A DNA stretch of 64,000 nucleotides from Pterobdella sp. o SKG-2022. Its lineage: Eukaryota > Annelida > Clitellata > Hirudinida > Piscicolidae. This document shows, piece by piece, positions 1 to 10,056 of this stretch. Position numbers and translations under genes: made by a program. Position 1 is the stretch's first letter. Each line of letters opens with the position of its first letter. The notes beneath the pieces were generated by a model that saw only the letters and a program-made list of their open reading frames with translations, ran no database searches and was not told where the DNA came from. The stretch spans positions 2,177,870-2,241,869 of the forward strand of contig OZ038322.1 of NCBI GenBank assembly GCA_964035795.1, read 5' to 3'.

Positions 1-2260
1 CCTAAACCCCTTTTTCTCCATCTCCGATCTCCATGTTCTCAAATTCACTAGTAGTTCATCCATGGACTGAGCACTTACCATTAAGTCATCAGCATACGAA
101 ATCTTCCAAAGGCAACCTGTACGTAACTCCCTAGATAAAGCTTCCAGGACAATAACAAAAAGTAATGGACTAAGAACAAAACCTTGATGGACACCTACCC
201 GAACATCAAACGAGTTTCTATACTCATCACCAACTCTCACCCTACTTCTCACTTCCTTGTACATGGATTGCACAATTCTCACAAGCCATTCATCAATTTT
301 CTACTTACGCATACTCCATCAAATCACTTTTTGTGGCACTCTGTCAAAGGCTTTCTCCAAATCAATGAATGCTAAGTAGAGGGGCTTACCAGCAACCAGA
401 TGCTTTTCCTGTTACTGACGGAGAATAAATATGGCATCAATTGTACCCCGACTTTGCATAAAACCACATTGCATATCATTAATCACTACCCTTTGCCTGA
501 TAAAACCTTCCACTACGCGCTCCAAAACCTTCTTAATCTGCTCAATCAATTTCAAACCCCTATAGTTAGACCTGTTTAAAGCATCACCTTTACTCTCATA
601 TACACTGACTATGTGCTTTTTCTGCCACTCAGACGGTATACGGTTCTCAAAGATGATGTCTTTAATGAGATCTCGAATCATACTAGCACCCGTTGAATCT
701 GCGGTCTTGAGCATCTCAGCAACAATACCTGAAGGACCCGCTACTTTCCCAAGGCTCATTTTATTAATGGCCTTTCTAACCATTGCTGTAGTGATAGGTT
801 CGCTGGGACTTTCCACGGGATAGACTTCGGACAAACCACCTGGATTTTATGAAAACTCCACATTGAGAAGGTGCATATAATGCTCTCTTTATGCCTCTTT
901 TTTGGAATCAACGTCCAGGGACATTTGGCCATTATTATTTTTTACCAGTTTATCCCCAATGACGTCCTGGTTTTCTCGCCGCATTTGCTTAGCCAGTCGA
1001 TATATCCAACAGATTTGGGATTGATTTGTTTGAACGCAATCTTCTTAGCATCAGTTTTGGCTATGTGTACAGCAAGGTTGGATGCACGTTTAGCCGCCTG
1101 ATAAGCACCTCTGTCTTCTCCTGCTTTCCATACTTTGAAACATTCGCGTTTGTGGGACACAGCTTGCTGCACCTTGTCATTCCACCACCAAGTTTGCCTC
1201 TTCCAGGTATGTTTTGCAGAGACTCCACAAACCTGTTTTGTAGCATTAATCAAATAGTTTTTCAGATACTTCCAACACTCATCCAAAGTTTTACCAGTTT
1301 CATTTCCTTGGATTAATCCATTGAAAAAATTAGAAAACTCAACTTGATTTCCAAAGTCTCTTAGTTTCCAGACTTTCGTACGAGGAACAAACCTTCTTTT
1401 GGGGTGAGCATGAGTGCAAACCTTGAAGTCACCAACCACCAGTCTATGCTGTGTTGCACACCCCTCCCCAACAATGACTTTCACATTAGAGACCATTTTT
1501 CTAAAACTTCTCTCATACAATATGTTGTCAATTTGGGTTTAATAATCTCTTGACTGGTATGTAACCAGATTTTCAAATCTCTTTTTGAACCAGGAGTTAC
1601 CAACAACCAGCTTATTGGTAACAGCAAATTCCAGCAGTCTTTCACCTTCATGGTTTCTTTTTCCCAAAGCCTGTCCACCATGCACATCCTCAAAAGCAGT
1701 AGAGTGTGATCTTATATGGCCATTCCAGTCTCCACTAATGATTAGCTTTTCCGAAGATGAAACTCTAGCTATGGTGGATTGAAGCGCATCATAGAATTGA
1801 TCTTTTACACTCTCACTAAGGTTAGCTTGAGGTGCATAAACACACAATAACAAACACAACTGATCCAACCACCATTCGAATGAAAATGATTCTATCGACA
1901 CTCTAATCACTTCAAACACTTTCTCCCACCACTTTTCAGCCAGTAGAATTCCTACACCACAAGTGCCCTCATTATTCCCACAACCAAAATACTTAGATCG
2001 AGAGTCTCTGCCTGCAATAAGTTTAAGGTTGGTCTTCCAACGAGTCTTTTGTAAACAACACTGATCGACTCTCCTCCTCGACATGGTTTTCACCATTTCA
2101 GAAGCCTTATCCCTCATCGAACCAACATTTAAAGATCCGACTCGAAAAGGACTTTCATTAACTTTGTGGCAGTTTTTCTTGAAGGATGCCCTTCCTTTCG
2201 ACCACTTTTTTTCAGATTTTTCTTCTTTTTTCTGGCTGGACATGCTATTATATTTGAAAC
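1..2260 (-). mobile_element. RTE-clade LINE (endonuclease + reverse transcriptase), cut by the left window edge
   Basis: Read on the minus strand, an APE-type endonuclease comes first (2243-1539; motifs LNVGS, GDWNGH), then a linker (1520-942), then reverse transcriptase (834 to the edge). The RT shows GPSGIVAEMLK, NYRGLKL, then in the part reaching the edge DLEKAFDRVP, GVHQG and YADD (about 88-106). The endonuclease and linker are in one frame separated by a single in-frame stop near 1540, and a further stop lies in the RT near 330. The endonuclease has LQKTRW where family members have a catalytic Glu (LQETRW), and QHRL where DHRL is usual, so it is probably dead. The closest recalled relatives are the RTE/BovB-type elements annotated as craniofacial development protein 2-like. 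Clade assignment is from memory of motifs. Confidence 0.88.
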
Positions 2261-2282
2261 TCTTACTGTAGTTATTGATATT

Positions 2283-2482
2283 NNNNNNNNNNNNNNNNNN
2301 NNNNNNNNNNNNNNNNNNNNNNNNNNNNNNNNNNNNNNNNNNNNNNNNNNNNNNNNNNNNNNNNNNNNNNNNNNNNNNNNNNNNNNNNNNNNNNNNNNNN
2401 NNNNNNNNNNNNNNNNNNNNNNNNNNNNNNNNNNNNNNNNNNNNNNNNNNNNNNNNNNNNNNNNNNNNNNNNNNNNNNNNNN
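2283..2482. other. assembly gap of 200 N
   Basis: Exactly 200 undetermined bases. It lies just upstream of the 5' end of the RTE element, so the 5' UTR of that LINE may be inside the gap. Confidence 0.99.
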
Positions 2483-3155
2483 CCTAATGTTTAAATAAAA
2501 AACTCGGCGTTTCACTTGACGCGAGGGAGGATTAGTATTTTGGGATAAACTTAACAAAAAATCTCTTGAGTATGACATTTTTTACGTAAAAAGTATTTCG
2601 AAATAAATATAAGCTAATTAGATAAATACTACAGTTTTTAAAATATCGCTAACGTATAAACTTACGATCGGAAAAAAAATTTCGAAAACTTGAAAAAAAT
2701 TAAGCTAAAGTTTTTATAATAAAATTCTAAAATAATTTTGATAAAAATTAAAAACAGGCCGTGTCCAGAAAGCAGAAAAAATAAATTTGAAAATCAAATT
2801 TCGCAAACAGCCGAACATGTCGGTTGCTAACCAAAGAAGAAAGTCTGAAAGACATGAATGTCTGACGCCCACTCAAAAAAAGGTTTTTATCGATTTCAAT
2901 TCTCAAAAAACATTTAAAATTTTCATTTTCAAAATTTTAAATTCATTTCGATTCAACAAAAATATGTTAGAGGCAATTTTACCAAACATATGTTGCCCAA
3001 ATAATGTACATGTTGCCCAAGTATATGCACATGTACTTGTGATTTAAAATGTCTCAAAAGGAAGCTTGAACGCAATTATCTCAGCTCCCAATGTCAGAAA
3101 GAGCTATCATGGGTTTTGCAGAAGTAATTTTTCAAGAGACTGTGTAGGCAAAATA
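2483..3155. other. AT-rich intergenic DNA, nothing recognised
   Basis: No domain, RNA gene or clear repeat could be identified. An 86-codon open frame (2787-3047) has low-complexity composition and no start context or homology I recognise. Confidence 0.5.
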
Positions 3156-3160
3156 GAAAC

Positions 3161-4930
3161 ATGTTCTGGGACTCAAAACTTTGTAACTCAAAAAAAAAAT
3201 TTTCTTTTACTTGGAGTTACATAAATAAAATTTCCGGCAGAGGTAAATGTAACCCAGTTTCTGGTATCGAGGCAGAAAATTTTCAAAAACATTTGACTGA
3301 CAAAATTGAACCATTCAAAAAATTTTTGTCAGACAACAGGATTCCCCACTTCTCTTTTTGCAACCTTTGGTGTTAGTCTAAATAAGTTTGCTGAGTTGAT
3401 GAGGATGAGGTAATATTGGCAATTGAAAAACTACCCAACAAACAAAGCTCTTTGGATTCAATACCCACTTGCCTCGAAAAAGATATCTAGGTTGATATCA
3501 CCATTTTTGGCAAATGTGTTCAACAATTCTTTTTTTGTGGGTATTGTTCTAGATCTCCTCAAGTTGGCGCATATTTCTCTTTTGCTGAAAAAACCTAGTC
3601 TTGACACAGATAATGTATCATCCTACAGGCTTATTTTAAATTTTTCTGTTTTAAATAAGTTGCTTGAAAGACTTTTACTGGCCAGAGTATCTAACTATCT
3701 CACTGAGAATAAACTTTTTCTTAGCCTACAATCAGCTTATCGTCATTACCACTCGACTAAAACTGCCATTTCAAAAATCTATTCAGACATTTTGAAAGCA
3801 GCTGACAATGGTGAGTTCTACTGGATCTATCTTCAGCTTTTGATCTGGTGGACAATGATATTTTGGTGAGAAGGCTGGAAAAGTCTTTTGGCTTCGGGGA
3901 TATTGTGCTTAAGTGGTTCACTAGCTATCTAACTAACATAACTTTTATTATCAGATGTTGTGAAAGTGAAACATGTATGATGCATTCATCTGTTGGTGTC
4001 CCACAAGATTGCGTTCTTGGACTATTGCTGTTCACTCTTTTCACTGGTAGTTTGCAAACGTTAGTCATGAGGCATAACTTCAGTTTGCACCAATTTTCAG
4101 ATGACACTCAAACTTATGGCCATTACAGATATGAAAAGTTACTTGATCTGCAGGTAAGTTTTTTTGAGTGCATAGATGATATTGCAAGTAGGATGAAAGC
4201 TAATCACTTGAAATTAAATGTTTCAAAGACTGAAGCTATTTGGTTTCCCAATGGCAGAAGCATTCATGAAATTCCAAATCCTCCAGTGAAAATAGTAGCA
4301 GAAAGCATTATTCTTTCCAAAAATGTTTAGACTCTTGGTGTGTGGCTGGATAGAGACCTTTCTATGAAGACTCATATCAACATGATATTAAAGGGTGGTT
4401 TTATCTCCTTGAGGCAAATAAAATCAATCAAGAATTTGTTGAGTATAGAGTCTTTGAAGACGTTGCCATCAGCTCTGGTATTGAGCCGTATTGATTGTGG
4501 GAATACTATCTTTGCAGGGCTTCATAAATACCAAAAAAACAGATTCCAATCCCTGATTAACACAGCAGCTAGGCTCATCACAGGCACCAAAAAATCTGAT
4601 CCCATAAGTCCTATTTTGAGAGATCTGCACTGGCTTAAAATTGATAAAAACATTGACTATAAGGTTCTGCTGCTGATGTTTAAATGTCTGCGCAATGAAG
4701 GTCCAGCCTACCTGTCAAAAGATTTTGAGATGCTATCAAGCATTCCGGGTAAGCAGAAACTGAGATCTGCTAATACTCTGAAAGTTGTTCCAGGTAAGCT
4801 TAAAACCATAGTAAAAAAATGTTTTATGTAACCAGCCCTACCCTGTGGAACAACTTCTCCGAAAAACTCAGTTTTTCTGTTTTTAGAACAAGCTCTTAAT
4901 ATGCAAAGAAACAACCTAAGGTCAACACTA
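3161..4930 (+). mobile_element. CR1-type LINE reverse transcriptase, inactivated
   Basis: Three overlapping frames on the plus strand make one RT. 3423-3869 has SSYRLILNFSVLNKLLERL, QSAYRHYHSTKTA and DILKAADNG. 3848-4330 has VGVPQDCVLGLLLF, the catalytic box as FSDD (normally YADD), then MKANHLKLNVSKTEAIWF. 4340-4831 has LGVWLDRDLSMKTHIN, LVLSRIDCGNT and LRDLHWLKI. There is a frameshift near 3845 and an in-frame TAG at 4328. The order ([36 protein letters not shown]) is characteristic of the CR1/L2 group. The 5' endonuclease is absent, consistent with 5' truncation. The 3' part (to about 4930) resembles the tail at about 62.9 kb. Confidence 0.88.
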
Positions 4931-4984
4931 ACAGCCTGATGATGAAGATAGGGTACGTTTCTAACCTACACGGCGGAACATGGG

Positions 4985-6345
4985 GGTCTACAAAAAACAT
5001 TCAACATGAGCTCATGCCAAGTTTTTTTCAGCCTTCCAGGTTTCTTGCAAGAATTTCACTCTAACTTTTGCACTTGGTAGATCCAACCCACGCTACACTT
5101 CATTTGTCCAAACCCTCTTATTCTGCTGGTACAGAGAACTACTTCAACATTCTAAATGCCAAGCTTTGAAAAGATGAAGACAAAATGAATTTTATCATTC
5201 GTTTTGACGTTGCATGTTCAAAGAATTATCGCCAGGTCTTTTCGTTTAAAGCAGTTCAAGGATACAGATACAGCCCATGTTTCAGCAGCATGCATCATAG
5301 TGCATTTCCCTAAGGTTAAATAGGTATGGCGTCTGATCAATAAAAATAAATGGCGATAAGTAAGAAGAAGTTAGCGAAACTTCAACATACAACGTAATAT
5401 TAAAGCAAGCTCACATCCACCACCTGCAGATAACATATCCACGAGATAGCAGAACTTTCGAACAACTTCCAGGGTTTTATCACCAACCATGACATCCTTC
5501 CTTAATCTACCATTAACAGGCTGCGTTGTACCAAGGCAGCGATTTCGAGTTTAGGATTTAAAGTCAAAGAACCTTTTATGCCACTGCATTTCTTGTGCAC
5601 CCATTGTATGTAACCTCCACAATGAATAACATTTTTACTCACACCTGTTTGACATACTTTCCAGATTTCTTCAACACATTGAGGTTTGATCCAGCTACCA
5701 TAAGATTTTATCACTCATATTTTTTTGCAGTTATTTTTTCTCCGTCACTGACCTCCATGTTTTCAACTTCATGAGAAATTTAAAACCTTCATAACTTGTT
5801 CAACTAATTTCAAATTCTGTTAATTTGATCTGTTTAAAACATCACCAATATCCTTATACACACTGAATTGCCATTTGAACGATATACGGTTCTCAAAGAT
5901 TGTCCGCAAAGAAATCTCTAGTCATACTAACACAACCTAAAAACAGAGAACTCAAATACCTGGCAGCATTACCCTAAGGACTTTCTGCTTTCTTAAAACT
6001 TATCTTATTGATGGCCTTTCTGACCATTTCCATGGTGATAGACCTTCCACGTAATACACTTCGAACAAATTATCTGGATTCTACAAAAAGTCCACATTGA
6101 GTAAATGCAGGTAAAGCTGTTTCCATGCTTTTTTTTTGGAAACCCTATCCAGATACATTTTTCCATTATCATTCCTCACCGACCATAACGTCTAGCTTAG
6201 CACGTTTTCTTTATTTAGACATTTTATATATTTTTACACATCTGGAGTTAATTTACTTGAATGTGACCTTCATGGCATCATTTCTGGCAAGGTGCACAGC
6301 AATATTGCATGCACCTTTAGCATCTTGATAATCATCTCTACTTTT
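4985..6345 (-). mobile_element. degenerate RTE LINE copy retaining its C-terminal zinc-finger segment
   Basis: Minus-strand order: linker remnant (6340-6260, like the linker at 1.1 kb), start of the RT (about 6120-5780, alignable at DNA level with 520-830), then a jump over the RT core to a cysteine-rich segment (5714-5502: CQTGVSKNVIHCGGYIQWVH then KKCSGIKGSL), then the C-terminal tail to about 4985 ending with GRLKKTWHEL, the GRP-K-TW tail seen in many RTE proteins. Multiple stops and frameshifts; the catalytic core is deleted. This copy shows that the local RTE family ends in a C-x2-C/H-C finger followed by the GRPKKTW tail. Confidence 0.75.
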
Positions 6346-6349
6346 TCCA

Positions 6350-6984
6350 ACTTTTCATTTTTTATTCGTTAATTAGCATTAATAGTTTTTGACTCTCCAT
6401 ATTTCAATGGTTCGCTAAATTCAACTAAAATTGCTAAAAACATAAAAATTGTTAGTTTGTTTTACACGCTTGATTAAACCGGCGCTTTTAATTTCTCAAA
6501 AACTATTTTTTGTTCAAAATTATTTTTTATATGAACTTTTTTTAAAAATAATATGCGCTGTAAAGATTTCATGTACAAATCATTATTTGATAATTTATTT
6601 TTAGAAAATCTTGATACACTTTCATCATAAACCTGTGTTGTAGTTCATACTTAAATATAATTATAGGAATTAAAATAACTTTTTTTAGAGTTTCAATTCT
6701 TTTCAACAAGATCAGGATGACTTCATAGTGGTCCAAATCAATCGCAACTAACAAAGAGGTTTTGAGCTTGAAAAAATTAAGACCTAATATACGCAATGCT
6801 CAAATGCCTAAAATAAGGATTATAAAAAGTGTATTCATGTCATACAATCTCCAATATTCATAATGTTTTGTAAAAATTTAATTTACCGAAAAAAGGTTGT
6901 TATTCAGCTGAACCAGAAGTGTGGTGATTTTTATCTTGAGAAAAAGAATGTTTTTAATGAAAAATTGAAGGTATAATCTTAGTA
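6350..6984. other. AT-rich intergenic DNA, nothing recognised
   Basis: Only short open frames without motif; no RNA gene or repeat seen. Confidence 0.5.
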
Positions 6985-7145
6985 TGTAACATTCAAACTT
7001 TAAAAAAATCAATTGAAGATTCATACATTTAAATTAGCAATGCTAACGTTTTATGATAAGGCTATACTTATCGAAAATTAAATATTTTCTTTTAAATAAA
7101 TGTATGAATCCTCAATTGATGTTTTCAAAGTTTAATTGCCATAAA
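6985..7145. repeat. MITE family 1, copy A (palindromic)
   Basis: A near-palindrome: AATCAATTGAAGATTCATAC at 7007-7026 pairs with GTATGAATCCTCAATTGAT at about 7101-7119. The centre contains the family signature ACGTTTTATGATAAGGCTAT followed by ACTTATCGAAAATTA. Related copies sit near 11.9, 15.2, 16.4, 17.0, 56.7 and 57.4 kb. No coding capacity; a non-autonomous DNA element is the simplest reading. Confidence 0.7.
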
Positions 7146-7149
7146 AAAC

Positions 7150-8117
7150 ATATTTAAGGTGTCTGAAAAGTTAAATGTAACATTCGTTTATACTATTGCT
7201 CGCATGGACCCAATTGATGTTCAATAGACCACCAAACCATTCCAAAACCTCAATCAGCCTTTCAATAATCATATTAGCTACTTTTAATTTCTAAATGTTA
7301 CATACTTTTTTTTTTAAAATGCTTACAGCTATTTCCTTCAAGTAAAATTACATCCCAAGAATGTCTTTTCAAAACATTCATACACCACCTTATCCAACAT
7401 CAACTTCATCTAACATCGAAATCAAATTTTCAACTTCACCATTTTTGTCTCATCAAAAACTACCAAACAAAAACATCCCAAGTCATACACTCTCAAATCA
7501 AAAAATCTTGAAACACATTTTCAACAGAAAATTTATTAACTGACACAAAACATCAAACCTACTCTTAAAAACACTGACTTTATTACTCTCACACTCAGTC
7601 GTCAAAATCACAAACCGACGTAGAAATTTTTGAAAAAGTCAATTACTGAACATAAATTTAAAAAATATGCATCTGAAATTTTAGCAAAATTTACACAATA
7701 AACCATTACAGAAAAGGTAAACACAGACTGGCACCACGTAAAAAGCCCGCCTTCTATTAAAACCATAGACAATGAAAACATCCTAAAGCTCCAGAAATGT
7801 AACAAAAAAAGAATAAAAACGCTAAAAAGAAAAAAAATAAAACTAATCTACTGAAAAGCTACTTTAAAAGCATTTACCTTCAATCAGTGTACTCAAATAA
7901 CTGTCAAATTGACTCCCAGCCAATATAAATTTTAAAATACATTGTCCTACAAGCCATGAAGATACTAAAAACAAAAATTCAACAAGATTAAATAAATATT
8001 AAGCAATTTGAACACATAACATACACAAAATTTTTGTAAACACCAATGAAATACTCCAAATCTAAAAATTCCCAAATTTATTATCAACTCCAAATAAGAC
8101 AATAACCAGTCCAAACT
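7150..8117. other. intergenic DNA with no recognised gene
   Basis: Two short open frames (plus 7361-7543, Pro/Ser/Asn-rich; minus 7608-7805) carry no motif that I know. The purine-rich plus strand from 7780 to 8080 reads like a decayed coding repeat but cannot be assigned. Confidence 0.45.
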
Positions 8118-8300
8118 CTATAGCTCAGCGGTAGAGCATTGGACTAACTATCTAGTTACTAGGTTTGATTTCTGGTGGGCAGAAAAATACCACTTGTTCG
8201 AGTGTGTTTTTGCTACGTTAAATTTGTAGCAAGCGATATTAACTATAAAGAGAAGCGCCTTATATATGCCGCATTGCATTACATTTCATTAATAACCTAA
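8118..8300 (+). mobile_element. tRNA-derived SINE
   Basis: The head is tRNA-like: an intact A box (TAGCTCAGCGGTAGAGC, 8121-8137), an anticodon arm with loop CTAACTA, and a decayed B box (GGTTTGATTTCTGG, 8162-8175; consensus GGTTCGATTCC). No acceptor stem closes it, so it is not a functional tRNA. The body ends in AGCGCCTTATATATGCCGC followed by repeats of GCATTGCATTACATTTCATT type. That structure (RNA polymerase III head, body, simple tail) is typical of SINEs. Confidence 0.65.
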
Positions 8301-8309
8301 TTTCTAAAG

Positions 8310-8700
8310 ACCAATTAACCTCCTTTCATCTTTAGCAAAAGTAGGATAAAAAACTCTCTCCCAATAGCCCAAAAAACCTCACTCTGCCAGTGAACCATTG
8401 GAAAGTGGAAGTTGCTGACTATAATAGAATAGTGAGGATGGAGTATAACTAAAAGAAACGTTCAAAATGAATCATTGGCTGGAGCTAGCGTTGTCGAATT
8501 GTTCTGGTCAAGTAATTTATAGGATGAGAAGCATTTATCGAGAAATGCAGTCATTTTAAAAGATTGCTTTAACAACAAGAAAGGCAAAATAGTATCATTT
8601 GGTTTGAAAGGAATACGCACAGTTATTGCAAAACTTTAAATCAAATGTGTGTTGAAAAATTTGGTATAGAAAATAAACTTAGTTTCGTAGAAGATATATA
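8310..8700. other. intergenic DNA, nothing firm
   Basis: The plus strand around 8460-8640 reads partly as protein-like (for example NESLAGASVVELFW in one frame), suggesting an old repeat, but stops interrupt and no family is recognised. Confidence 0.4.
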
Positions 8701-8705
8701 ATAAA

Positions 8706-9261
8706 TTATCTCACGATTTTTTCTTTGACAGCAGAAGTAAGGATATTCTCTCCATGTCTGTTTCTCACTTCATGAATTTCTTCCGCTACACTGAAAAAAC
8801 AATACGAAGATATCAATTTTTTATTTCAGAATTAATTTCAAGCTAAAAATTTTAGTTACAAACTGTGGATTTTTTTTCAAATAAAGAAAAACTTTGTCAA
8901 CTTCATCATTAGGGAAGGAATTTCTTATGAAAGTGTAATCAACATTTTCGAGTATTTGATCATATTCAAGACTTTGTTTGATAAATGAGTAGTTGGGCAA
9001 CAAGTTTGAAGTTTTACTGCTTTGTGAATATGTGATATTAGTTTTTTTACCAGATGATTGTGGAGCTATAGGAGAAATTCCTGAAGTTGGATTAGGTGGC
9101 AGTAAAAGAGTATGTAAACTCAAGTTTGAAGAACTCAACGGAGAAAAGTTTGTTTTCGGTGTTGAACGTTGAATTTTGAGCTTAGAGAAGCTTGGAGTTG
9201 CCTGCATTGCTTTGACGGCAGCTTGGGCACGTTGCTTTTTTGTCGAACTAGATAATGACAT
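8706..9261 (-). CDS. unknown small protein, two exons (about 160 aa)
   Basis: Proposed exons on the minus strand are 9261-8864 and 8790-8706, joined by a GT-AG intron of 73 bp (donor GTTTGT, acceptor TTTTTTCAG). Splicing replaces the unspliced tail with VAEEIHEVRNRHGENIL and ends at TAA (8708-8706). The N-terminus (MSLSSSTKKQRAQAAVKAMQ) is basic and probably helical. The middle is Ser/Pro/Thr-rich and disordered-looking. The C-terminus (IRNSFPNDEVDKVFLYL onward) looks like a small folded helical segment. No signal peptide or membrane span. It is divergent from HCCS with about 800 bp between start codons, so the two may share a promoter region. I do not recognise the family. The composition and the frame-preserving intron argue for a real gene. 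Confidence 0.6.
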
Positions 9262-10056
9262 AACAAGTATTATTCTTTAACATCTATGTTAAAGATAATT
9301 AAATTTTTCAAATGACAGATTAACGCATTAAAGCTTTGAATTTAAACATAAATTTTAAACGTCTTTAAATTTTTATGTCATTACAGCAACGCTTAACTTG
9401 AAATTTTATGGGATTAAAATTTATTGAAATAAAACTGAGTTTGAACCAAACATATTGAAATTTTTTGGTTGAATATTGTTTTAGTATGACGAGTAGAAAG
9501 CTTCATCGTAGCCAATATTTTCATTAAAAATAATTGCGACAGTACAAGGTAATCCTCATTAGTGGGCTTTAAAAATATAACTTGTGGTAAATCAAAGTAA
9601 GGAGGGCCGAATATAACGATGACATACCCTCCAAGAAAAAAATTATACTTTCGAAATCTCTTGCTTTCGATTCCGCGCCTGCCATGTTGGCCGACGTGCC
9701 ATGTTAGACAAAAGCCCTTTTAATCACCATGCTTGCATTTTGTGATATACAAGAACTTATGATAAGAATGTGTGGTGTCACTAAAAACCTTGCATTGACC
9801 TAGGAATTTAAAGAATGAAACAAAATCACTTCACATTTTGGAGAAAAAAATGTTTTTATTTGAATTCCAAAATCATTTTCAAAAAAACTTCTCAATTTAA
9901 AATTTTTGATTTTTAAAATTTTATTACATTTTCCACTTTCACATTATATACAGTTCTTTATATCATTTTAAATTATCATTAAAAAATTTACTTTTAGAAC
10001 GTTTATTTAAGAAGGTCGTGGTTGGAGTTACAAAACTCTCCATTTAATTCAATCTG
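9262..10056. promoter_or_regulatory. intergenic spacer between divergent genes; probable promoter region of HCCS and the unknown gene
   Basis: No coding signal. It contains the most GC-rich short patch nearby (about 9670-9710, with GCCATGTTGGCCGACGTGCC, a short imperfect repeat). Its regulatory role is inferred only from its position between two start codons on opposite strands. Confidence 0.35.

Noticed and set aside
8118..8190. Functional tRNA gene
   Set aside because: The A box is good but the B box is mutated, no acceptor stem closes, and a SINE body follows.
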